A stretch of 64,000 nucleotides of DNA from Hyphomicrobium sp. (GTDB lineage: Bacteria; Pseudomonadota; Alphaproteobacteria; Rhizobiales; Hyphomicrobiaceae): NCBI GenBank assembly GCA_025351425.1, contig JANXVY010000073.1, forward strand, positions 1 to 64,000, given 5' to 3'. Each line of letters opens with the position of its first letter. Positions within the stretch are counted from its first letter, which is position 1. Below, piece after piece: positions 36,336 through 43,911 of this stretch. The notes below the pieces were generated by a model. That model was not told the DNA's origin. It was given only the letters and a program-made list of their open reading frames with translations, and searched no databases. The translations under genes and the position numbers were made by a program.

Positions 36336-37166
36336 ATGCGTCTGCTCTTTCTGGGTGACGTGGTCGGCAGTTCGGGCCGCGCCGCCGTTTACGATGCCAT
36401 CCCCAAACTGCGCGCACGCTATGATCTCGACTTCCTGATCGTGAATGGCGAGAACGCGGCCGGCGGCTTCGGAATCACGGAAAAAATCTTCAATGAATTG
36501 ATCGACGCGGGCGCCGACGTGGTGACGCTTGGTAATCACGCGTTCGACCAGAAGGATACGCTTGTTTATATCGAGCGCTGTCCCCAGCTGCTGCGGCCGC
36601 TGAATTTCCCCAAGGGCACGCCAGGCAAGGGCGCGGGCCTGTTCAAGGCCAAGAACGGCGCCGACGTGCTGGTGATGAACGCCATGGGCCGCGTCTTCAT
36701 GAGCGAGATCGACTGCCCGTTCCGCGCTGTCGACCACGAAGTGACCGCCTGCAAGTTGAAGCGCGGCGCCGACGCGATCTTCCTCGACATGCACGCCGAG
36801 GCGACCAGCGAAAAACAGTCGATGGCCTATTTCATGGACGGCCGCGTCAGCGCCGTTGTGGGCACCCACACCCATGCGCCGACAGCCGACGACCGCGTGC
36901 TGCCGAACGGCACGGCGTATCTGTCGGATGCCGGCATGTGCGGAGATTACAATTCGGTGCTCGGCATGACGACGGATGAGCCGATCAACCGCTTCATTAC
37001 CAAGATCCCGCGCGGCCGCTTTGAACCCTCCGAAGGCCCCGGCTCCGTTGCCGGCTTCGCCGTCGAAATCGACGATAAGACGGGCCTCGCGACCGACTGC
37101 TCGCCCTTACGCTCGGGTCCCGGCCTGCGTGCGATCGAGCCTCCGTTCTGGACCACGGGGGCCTGA
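36336..37166 (+). CDS. YmdB-family (TIGR00282) metallophosphoesterase
   Basis: A 276-residue calcineurin-like metal phosphoesterase of the YmdB family, which in Bacillus hydrolyses 2',3'-cAMP. The metal ligands are visible: MRLLFLGDVVGSSGR at the N-terminus, LIVNGENAAGGFG, VVTLGNHAFDQKD, DMHAEATSEK, VVGTHTHAPTADDRVLPNGT and DAGMCGDYNSVLG. The ATG follows the fthC stop almost directly, which implies a two-gene operon. Substrate by family only. Confidence 0.88.
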   Translation: MRLLFLGDVVGSSGRAAVYDAIPKLRARYDLDFLIVNGENAAGGFGITEKIFNELIDAGADVVTLGNHAFDQKDTLVYIERCPQLLRPLNFPKGTPGKGAGLFKAKNGADVLVMNAMGRVFMSEIDCPFRAVDHEVTACKLKRGADAIFLDMHAEATSEKQSMAYFMDGRVSAVVGTHTHAPTADDRVLPNGTAYLSDAGMCGDYNSVLGMTTDEPINRFITKIPRGRFEPSEGPGSVAGFAVEIDDKTGLATDCSPLRSGPGLRAIEPPFWTTGA

Positions 37167-37310
37167 CCTCTGTCGAATTTGCATACCGCTGATTCAAAAT
37201 GGGAATTGCCGAAATTGCTCGGCATCCTCGCGCCCGTTTTAAGCAATTCGCATAGGATTTGACGCTAAACAGGCAGCTCTCGGACAAGTCGTAGTGGTGT
37301 GGAGTTGAGT

Positions 37311-38153
37311 ATGGTGCGCGCGTGTTACGGCCTCGCCTTGAGCGTGGCTCTTGGATTGACCGCTATGAGTGCTCCGCCCGGCTTGGCGGCCGATGCGCCG
37401 GCAGCCCAACAGGCCCAGATAACCGAACCAACCCCGGCAGCCGCCACCCCCGCCGCTGGAACAATACCGGTAGCAACGGCACCCGCTGCAGCCGTGAAAA
37501 CGGCCCCGCCGAAGCCCGAAACGACGCTCGCGATCGATATCGACCTGACGCGCCAGCGTATGACCGTGACCGAATACGGCCGTGAAGTCGGCAGCTGGGC
37601 AATTTCGTCGGGCCGCGAAGGCTACCGCTCGCCGACCGGCACATACCGCCCGCTGTGGTCGTCGAAAATGTGGTATTCCAAGAAATACGACAACGCCCCG
37701 ATGCCCCATGCAGTGTTCTTTTCGGGCGGCGTCGCGATGCACGCGACGCAGGCGACCGGCATGCTCGGCCAACCCGCGTCCCATGGCTGTATCCGCCAAA
37801 GCCCGGCCAACGCCGCCACGACCTACAAGCTCGTCGCCAAGCACGGCAACGCCGCAACCCGGATCTTCGTCCATGGCAAACCTCGCCACGACGAACCCCG
37901 GCTCGCCCGCCGCGATGCCCAACCCGCAAACCCGCGCTTGGCAGTCGAGCGCCCGAATGGCCGCCAGGTCGCAGCGGCGCCTCGCCCCGCCATGCGCCGC
38001 GTCCTCCTGGTCGACTCCAACGGCTTTCGCCAGGTCGCGGAAATTCCCGCCAACGATCCCCGCCTGATCGCCTACTATCAGCGGGTCGCACAGATGCAAT
38101 CCCGCCGTGCGGCCTACACACAAGCGGGTGGCAACTCCCGTCAGGCGTGGTAA
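37311..38153 (+). CDS. L,D-transpeptidase (YkuD domain), longer copy
   Basis: Exported L,D-transpeptidase of 280 residues, which makes 3-3 peptide cross-links or attaches proteins to peptidoglycan. The signal peptide (CYGLALSVALGLTAMSAPPGLAA) is followed by an Ala/Pro linker, and the YkuD domain spans about 65-195. The active site is HATQATGMLGQPASHGCIRQ, with the histidine and catalytic cysteine of the HGCIR motif. A basic Arg-rich tail of about 80 residues follows. GGAG sits six bases before the ATG at 37311. A second, shorter YkuD gene lies at 56392 with an almost identical core sequence (GTYRP, WYSKxYDNAP, SHGCIR). Confidence 0.85.
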   Translation: MVRACYGLALSVALGLTAMSAPPGLAADAPAAQQAQITEPTPAAATPAAGTIPVATAPAAAVKTAPPKPETTLAIDIDLTRQRMTVTEYGREVGSWAISSGREGYRSPTGTYRPLWSSKMWYSKKYDNAPMPHAVFFSGGVAMHATQATGMLGQPASHGCIRQSPANAATTYKLVAKHGNAATRIFVHGKPRHDEPRLARRDAQPANPRLAVERPNGRQVAAAPRPAMRRVLLVDSNGFRQVAEIPANDPRLIAYYQRVAQMQSRRAAYTQAGGNSRQAW

Positions 38154-38337
38154 GAAGCCCCGTGCTAACACGTGCTAAAGTGAGGTGAGCTGATACGTCG
38201 AACCCGGTTGAGACGGGTCGGCCGCAGCTGCCACGTTCAGCATCATGGCGATGCATCGATATGCACGTCACAGTGAGCAGGAAGCAGCAACAGCCAGATC
38301 CGCGGCCGTGCTGTGAATGAACAGTAGGACAGAACGA

Positions 38338-39612
38338 ATGCGCACACGAACAGGGCTGCTTGGAGCGGCCGTGGCAGCCGTTGGCGTCTACCTGATAATG
38401 CCTTTGGTAACAGGACGCTCGTGGAACGCCATCCTGGGTGACGTCTCGACGAGCAGCCGCGCCTTGCTCGACAATTCGTTGCGCCCGCCCACCGCCGCGG
38501 CTCCCGCAACCGGAGCCCCCGCAGCGCCTGCTGCCGTCGTGACGGTTAGCCAGCCGCTGCGCCGCCAGATCACCGAATGGGACGAGGCGACCGGGCGCTT
38601 CGACGCCGTCGAAACGGTCGACCTGCGCGCCCGCGTCAACGGATATCTCGATCAGGTTCTGTTCAAGGACGGGCAGGAAGTGAAGAAAGGCGACACGCTC
38701 TTCATCATCGACGCCCGCCCCTACGAACGCGCGCTCGCGCAATCCCAGGCTGAACTGGAACAGGCGAGAACCAAGATCGCCAACGCCAGCCTGGACGTGG
38801 AGCGCGCCCGCCCGCTGGTGGAGCGCAAGGTCGTGTCCGAGAAAACCTTCGATGACCGCGCGAACCTGCAGCGAGAAGCGGAATCCGCCGCCAAGGTTGC
38901 CGAAGAGAAGGTCAAGTCCGCCGAACTGGATTTGAGCTTCACCCGCATCACAGCGCCCGTCTCGGGCCGCATCGGCCGCACGTCGGTGACGCCGGGCAAC
39001 TACGTGACGGCCGGCGGCGGCAGCGGCGTGACGACGCTCGCCTCCATCGTCAGCCAGGACCCGATCTATCTGTATTTCGACATCACCGAAGCCGACGCGC
39101 TGAAGTACAAGCGCCTGGCCGAACGCGGGGCGGTCTCCGCAAGCCAGGCCGGCGCCCGCGTGGAAGCAGCCCTCCCCGACGAAAAAGGTTTCCCCCACAC
39201 GGGCTTGATCGACTTCCTCGACAACCGGCTGGACCCCGTAACCGGCTCTCAGAAGGCCCGCGCGGTGTTTGAAAACACGGCGCGGCTGTTCACGCCTGGC
39301 CAGTTCGCCAAGCTGCGGCTGATGGGATCGGAAGCCTATACGGCAACGCTAGTGCCCGATGAGGCGATCGGCGCAGACCAAGGCAACCGCTTCGTGGTGG
39401 CCGTTGGCGCCGACAATCTCCCGGTTCGCAAGACGGTCAAGCTCGGGCCGCTCGTGGACGGCCTGCGCGTGGTGCGCGAAGGCTTGGACGCCGAGGAGTG
39501 GATCGTGGTGAAGGGCCTGACCCGCGTGCGTGCGGGCCAGAAGGTTGCTCCCGTGCGCCAACCCCTCAACGTATCGCAAGACATAGCGCCCGCGAGCGGC
39601 GTGACCAGATAG
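38338..39612 (+). CDS. RND efflux periplasmic adaptor (membrane fusion protein)
   Basis: Adaptor of a tripartite resistance pump, 424 residues. An N-terminal membrane or signal segment (TGLLGAAVAAVGVYLIMPLV) is followed by the barrel-sandwich domain: TGRFDAVETVDLRARVNGYL, FKDGQEVKKGDTLFIIDARPY. The alpha-hairpin (LAQSQAELEQARTKIANASL) comes next, then the second lipoyl half, LSFTRITAPVSGRIGRTSVT, and beta-barrel and membrane-proximal domains (VFENTARLFTPGQFAKLRL). The ATG at 38338 has AGGACA upstream; an ATG at 38317 is an alternative. The permease gene follows 130 nt later after a GC-rich hairpin repeat. No outer-membrane channel gene is adjacent. Confidence 0.9.
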   Translation: MRTRTGLLGAAVAAVGVYLIMPLVTGRSWNAILGDVSTSSRALLDNSLRPPTAAAPATGAPAAPAAVVTVSQPLRRQITEWDEATGRFDAVETVDLRARVNGYLDQVLFKDGQEVKKGDTLFIIDARPYERALAQSQAELEQARTKIANASLDVERARPLVERKVVSEKTFDDRANLQREAESAAKVAEEKVKSAELDLSFTRITAPVSGRIGRTSVTPGNYVTAGGGSGVTTLASIVSQDPIYLYFDITEADALKYKRLAERGAVSASQAGARVEAALPDEKGFPHTGLIDFLDNRLDPVTGSQKARAVFENTARLFTPGQFAKLRLMGSEAYTATLVPDEAIGADQGNRFVVAVGADNLPVRKTVKLGPLVDGLRVVREGLDAEEWIVVKGLTRVRAGQKVAPVRQPLNVSQDIAPASGVTR

Positions 39613-39618
39613 TGACTT

Positions 39619-39732
39619 CCCTCTCCCCGTACTTACGGGGAGAGGGTTAGGGTGAGGGGCGGCAACAGGTCGAGTTTGCGGCCGCCCCTCACCCCGACCC
39701 TCTCCCCATCAAGCGCAGGGATGGGGAGAGGG
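39619..39732. repeat. Triple-hairpin GC-rich intergenic repeat inside the RND operon
   Basis: Three perfect hairpins stand in a row: CCCTCTCCCCGT/ACGGGGAGAGGG (39619-39646), GGGTGAGGGGCGGC/GCCGCCCCTCACCC (39650-39694) and CCCTCTCCCCATC/GATGGGGAGAGGG (39698-39732). The outer arms of hairpins 1 and 3 can also pair with each other. It separates adaptor and permease genes and may damp or stabilise the downstream transcript. A simpler relative lies at 437-530. Confidence 0.8.
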
Positions 39733-39742
39733 AGAACAAGAT

Positions 39743-42700
39743 ATGCGCCTAAGCCGCTTTTTCATCGACCGGCCGATCTTTGCCGCAGTCATCTCGATCT
39801 TCATGATGATCGTGGGCTCGATCGCGTACTTCGCGTTGCCCGTCGCCCAGTTCCCCGAGATCGTACCGCCAACGGTCCAGATCACGGCGACCTATCCCGG
39901 CGCGAGCGCTGAGACCGTCGCCGACACGGTGGCGGCCGTCATCGAGCAGGAGGTGAACGGCGTCGAGGGCATGATCTACATGTCCTCGCAATCGACCGGC
40001 GACGGCGGCCTCTCCATCGCGGTGACGTTCGACCTCGGCACCGACATCGACCGCGCGACCGTGCTGGTGCAGAACCGTGTTGCAGCAGCCACGCCGAGGC
40101 TTCCCGATGAAGTCCAGCGGAGCGGCGTCACCGTCCGCAAGAGTTCCCCCGACCTCCTGCTCGTCGTGCACATGATCTCGCCGACGAAGAAATACGACAA
40201 CGTCTACATTTCGAACTACGCGCTGCTGAACGTCGCCGACGAACTGGCCCGCATCGAGGGCGTCGGCGGCGTCGCGCTGTTCGGCTCTCGCGAATATTCG
40301 ATGCGCGTGTGGCTGGAGCCCGACCGGATCGCGGCTCGCGGCATGACAGCCGACGAAGTGATCGCAGCGCTGCGCCAGAGCAACGTGCAGGTGGCAGGCG
40401 GCGCAGTCGGCCAGCCCCCGCTCGACAACACCGGCGCGTTCCAGACCTCGCTGCGCCTGAAAGGCCGCCTGCGCGAGCCGGGCGAGTTCCAGGATATCGT
40501 GCTGAAGACCGGCACGGATGGCCGCGTGGTGCGGTTGCGCGACGTCGGACGCGTGGAATTGGGCGCGCTCAACTACACGACCTACGGCTATCTGTCGTAC
40601 AACCCTGCAACCGTTGTCGTCATCACCCAGCAGCCCGGAACCAACGCAATTCGCACCACGGAACTGATCAAGTCCGAGATGAAGCGGATTTCGAGCCTGT
40701 TCCCGCCTGGCCTCGAATATCGCATCGAATATAATCCAACCGAATTCATCGAGGTTTCGATCGCCGAACTCTACAAGACGATCGGCGAAGCAGTGCTTCT
40801 GGTCGTGATCGTGGTGCTGGTGTTCCTCCAGACGTGGCGCGCCGCCATTATTCCGCTTGTTGCGATCCCCGTCTCGCTGATCGGCACGTTCGCGATCATG
40901 GGCGCCTTCGGCTTCTCCATCAACATGCTGACGCTGTTCGGATTGGTGCTGGCCGTCGGCATCGTGGTCGACGACGCCATCGTGGTGGTCGAGAACGCGG
41001 AACGCAAGCTGGCGCAGGGACTGTCGCCGGTGGAAGCGGCGCGCGTAACCATGGACGAGGTGGGAACCGCGCTCATCGCCATCGCCATCGTGCTGTCGGC
41101 GGTGTTCATTCCGACCGCGTTCGCCGGTGGCATCACCGGGCAGTTCTACCGCCAGTTCGCCGTTACCATCGCGACCGCGACCATCCTCTCCGCCTTCAAC
41201 TCGCTGACGCTGAGCCCCGCGCTGGCAGCGATCCTGCTGCGTCCCCACGGTCATGATAAGCCGAACCTGCTGATGGCTCCGCTGACAGCCTTCTTCAACG
41301 GCTTCAACCGCGTGTTCGAAGGCCTCGAACGGTCCTATGCCACGTTTGCTCGCGGCCTGATCCGCGTTTCGCCCCTGATGTTGCTGATCTACGCCGGACT
41401 GATCGCGCTCGCCATCGCCATGGTGACGAGCACGCCGACCGGGTTCATCCCCAAGATGGACCGCGGCATCCTCATCATCTCGCTCCAGTTGCCCGACGGC
41501 GCCTCGCTCTCGCGCACCGACGAGGTGGTACGCACGGCAAGCGAGATCGTCCTGAAAACGCCGGGCGTCAAGGCGACGTCGGCCTATGCGGGTCGTTCGG
41601 GCGCAACCTTTACCAACGCCACCAACTCTGGGGCCATCTTCGCGGTGCTGGACGACGCCGAACAGCGCCATAGGCTGGGCCAGGATATCGACACGTTGGC
41701 CGGCAAGTTACGGATGTCCTTGGGCACCATCCAAGACGCCAGCACTTTCGTGTTCATTCCCCCGCCGGTGCGCGGCATGGGCGGCCAGACCGGCTTCTCC
41801 ATGCGCCTTCAGAACCGCGCCAACATGAACACGGACGAGTTCGCGGCAACCGCGCGCGACTTCATCCAGGCGGCAAACCAGGTGCCCGGCTTGGCGAACG
41901 TCTTCACCACCTTCGCAACCTCCACGCCCCAGTTGTTCATCGACGTCGACCGCACCAAGTCGCAAATGCTGTCGGTACCGCTGTCGGCCATCAACGAAGC
42001 GCTGCGCATCTACATGGGCTCGGCCTACGTCAACGATTTCAACATGTTCGGCCGCACGTTCCGCGTGACGGCCCAGGCCGACGCCAATTTCCGCATTGAG
42101 CCCGACAACGTCGGCCGCATCAAGGTCAAGAGCACAAACGGCGACATGGTCCCGCTCGCAAACCTCGTGACCATCCGCACCATCGCCGGCCCCGACCGCG
42201 TACCCCGCTATAATCTCTATCCCACCATCGAAGTGCAGGGCGCGACCAAGCCCGGCGTCAGCTCGGGCGAAGCGCTGCGGCTGATGGCGGAACTCGCCGC
42301 GAGGCAGCTGCCGCAAGGCATCACCTACGAGTGGACGGATCTGTCCTACCAGGAAGCGAAGGCCGGCCGCGCGGGTTACATGATCTTCGGGCTGTCGGTG
42401 TTGTTCGTGTTCCTGGCACTCGCCGCTCAGTACGAGAGCTGGACGCTGCCCTTGGCAATCATGCTGATCGTGCCCATGTGCCTGCTCTCCGCCCTGTTCG
42501 GCGTGAAGCTGCACGGCCAGGACATTAACATACTCACGCAAATCGGCTTCATCGTGCTGATCGGGCTTGCGGCCAAGAATGCAGTGCTGATCGTCGAGTT
42601 CGCCCGCCAGCTGGAAGACCAGGGCCGCTCGACAGTAGATGCAGCCGTGGAAGCCGCGCGCCTGCGCCTGCGGCCGATCCTGATGACGTCGCTCGCCTTC

Positions 42701-42910
42701 ACCTTCGGCGTGGTGCCCCTCTATATGTCGACGGGGGCTGGCGCCGAACTGCGCATCGCGCTTGGCACCGCGGTGTTCTGGGGCATGATCGGCGTCACCG
42801 TATTCGGCCTCGTGTTCACGCCGGTGTTTTACACCGTGATCCGCGGATGGACGGTAAAGAAGGACGCCGCGGCCGAAGGCCACACGGGACTGCCCGCCGC
42901 GGCTGAGTGA
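39743..42910 (+). CDS. RND efflux permease, HAE1 (AcrB/MexF) family
   Basis: Inner-membrane proton-driven pump subunit of 1055 residues with the usual twelve helices and two large periplasmic loops. The start MRLSRFFIDRPIFAAVISIF is canonical for the family. ATYPGASAETV and TVRKSSPDLLLVVHMIS lie in the porter domain. GLVLAVGIVVDDAIVVVENAER carries the two aspartates of helix 4 used in proton relay, and PMCLLSALFGVKLHGQDINI with TQIGFIVLIGLAAKNAVLIVEF is the helix 10 Lys motif. The usual arrangement of adaptor then permease is kept. Substrates cannot be predicted from sequence. Confidence 0.95.
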   Translation: MRLSRFFIDRPIFAAVISIFMMIVGSIAYFALPVAQFPEIVPPTVQITATYPGASAETVADTVAAVIEQEVNGVEGMIYMSSQSTGDGGLSIAVTFDLGTDIDRATVLVQNRVAAATPRLPDEVQRSGVTVRKSSPDLLLVVHMISPTKKYDNVYISNYALLNVADELARIEGVGGVALFGSREYSMRVWLEPDRIAARGMTADEVIAALRQSNVQVAGGAVGQPPLDNTGAFQTSLRLKGRLREPGEFQDIVLKTGTDGRVVRLRDVGRVELGALNYTTYGYLSYNPATVVVITQQPGTNAIRTTELIKSEMKRISSLFPPGLEYRIEYNPTEFIEVSIAELYKTIGEAVLLVVIVVLVFLQTWRAAIIPLVAIPVSLIGTFAIMGAFGFSINMLTLFGLVLAVGIVVDDAIVVVENAERKLAQGLSPVEAARVTMDEVGTALIAIAIVLSAVFIPTAFAGGITGQFYRQFAVTIATATILSAFNSLTLSPALAAILLRPHGHDKPNLLMAPLTAFFNGFNRVFEGLERSYATFARGLIRVSPLMLLIYAGLIALAIAMVTSTPTGFIPKMDRGILIISLQLPDGASLSRTDEVVRTASEIVLKTPGVKATSAYAGRSGATFTNATNSGAIFAVLDDAEQRHRLGQDIDTLAGKLRMSLGTIQDASTFVFIPPPVRGMGGQTGFSMRLQNRANMNTDEFAATARDFIQAANQVPGLANVFTTFATSTPQLFIDVDRTKSQMLSVPLSAINEALRIYMGSAYVNDFNMFGRTFRVTAQADANFRIEPDNVGRIKVKSTNGDMVPLANLVTIRTIAGPDRVPRYNLYPTIEVQGATKPGVSSGEALRLMAELAARQLPQGITYEWTDLSYQEAKAGRAGYMIFGLSVLFVFLALAAQYESWTLPLAIMLIVPMCLLSALFGVKLHGQDINILTQIGFIVLIGLAAKNAVLIVEFARQLEDQGRSTVDAAVEAARLRLRPILMTSLAFTFGVVPLYMSTGAGAELRIALGTAVFWGMIGVTVFGLVFTPVFYTVIRGWTVKKDAAAEGHTGLPAAAE

Positions 42911-42935
42911 GGCGGCGGAGTAAGCCGGGAACAGT

Positions 42936-43793
42936 TCAATTTTCGCGTGTTGTGATCCGCACGGCGCCTGTCATACCCGGCTTGAGCAGCAGGTCTGGAT
43001 TGTCCACATCAAGAACGGCGTCGAACCGGACGTCGTTGTCGGCAACGACGCCGTTCGATCTGATTTGTACGACTTTTCCGGTGAAGGTCTTTTGCCCATA
43101 TGCCTTGACCGTGAACGTCGCTGCATCGCCAGCCTTCACGCTGCCGATCTCGCTTTCGCTCACGCGGGCAATGAGCCTGATGCGTTTCAAATCGCTGGCC
43201 ATGACGAACAGCACGGGCGACTGAAGGCTCGCAGCGACCGTCTCCCCGGCCGCGACCTTGCGCGTAAGGACAATCCCGTCGAGCGGCGCAACGATATCCG
43301 TGTAGCTGAGATTGAGTTCTGCGGTTTCAAGCTCGGCCTGACGCTGCCCGACCGTCGCGCCGTCGAGGTCGACCTGCGATCTCATCTGCTGGTAGTTCGA
43401 CTGCGCGTTTTCGAATCCATCCTTTGAAACGACCCCGCGCTGCACGAGTGTCAGGTTGCGGTCATGCGTGGCTTTGGAATACGTGAGCGCTGCCGCGTGC
43501 AAGGCAAGCTGGGCATTCGCCGTGGCAACGGCGGCTCGCCGGAGTTCAACCGCACTCTGGTACGGCCGGGGATCGATCTTGGCGCAGACCTGCCCTTTCG
43601 TGACGGCCGTTTCGAAATCGCATGAGACGTCCTGGACGATGCCGGACACATAGCTCCCGACCGTCACCGTCGCGACGGGTTCGAGCGTACCGGTGGCCAC
43701 TACCGTCCGCGCATTTGCGGCAACCGCCGCTGGCGGGATCAGGGCAAGGACGAGAACGGCTGCAGGAAGCTTTCGAACGCAAATTTGCATCAT
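42936..43793 (-). CDS. Orphan HlyD/MacA-type periplasmic adaptor
   Basis: A 285-residue exported adaptor (signal AAVLVLALIPPAAVAANA) with a barrel-sandwich hybrid domain: ATVTVGSYVSGIVQDVSCDF, KGQVCAKIDPRPYQSAV, and LSYTDIVAPLDGIVLTRKVA. It is shorter than usual and ends right after the beta-barrel (LLKPGMTGAVRITTREN), so the membrane-proximal domain is missing. Two cysteines (SCDF, VCAK) could form a disulfide. It converges on the RND permease gene and is divergent to the P-loop gene. There is no MacB-type ABC pump or membrane partner next to it; it may serve the adjacent pump or act elsewhere. Confidence 0.8.
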   Translation of the reverse strand: MMQICVRKLPAAVLVLALIPPAAVAANARTVVATGTLEPVATVTVGSYVSGIVQDVSCDFETAVTKGQVCAKIDPRPYQSAVELRRAAVATANAQLALHAAALTYSKATHDRNLTLVQRGVVSKDGFENAQSNYQQMRSQVDLDGATVGQRQAELETAELNLSYTDIVAPLDGIVLTRKVAAGETVAASLQSPVLFVMASDLKRIRLIARVSESEIGSVKAGDAATFTVKAYGQKTFTGKVVQIRSNGVVADNDVRFDAVLDVDNPDLLLKPGMTGAVRITTREN

Positions 43794-43843
43794 GGCGGCA
43801 CCGTCGCGATCCTAAGTCGCTTTCGAAGCAAAGCACCTCTAAC

Positions 43844-43863
43844 ATGCTAAAGCATATCATGCT
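43844..43863. promoter_or_regulatory. ATGCT half-site cluster in the divergent promoter region
   Basis: ATGCT-AA-AGCAT-ATC-ATGCT: an inverted pair and a third half-site in direct orientation, between the divergent adaptor and P-loop genes. The arrangement suits a dimeric TetR/MarR-like repressor. No regulator gene is adjacent. Pattern only. Confidence 0.3.
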
Positions 43864-43911
43864 CCGGCTTGGCGTGGTTGTCATTTGTCATACGAACGAA
43901 CGGAGCGGGCG

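Noticed and set aside
39749-41671. A 640-codon open frame on the minus strand inside the RND permease gene
   Set aside because: It lies fully opposite a canonical HAE1 permease, and its translation is His/Arg/Asp-rich with no motif. Long antisense frames are expected in high-GC DNA.
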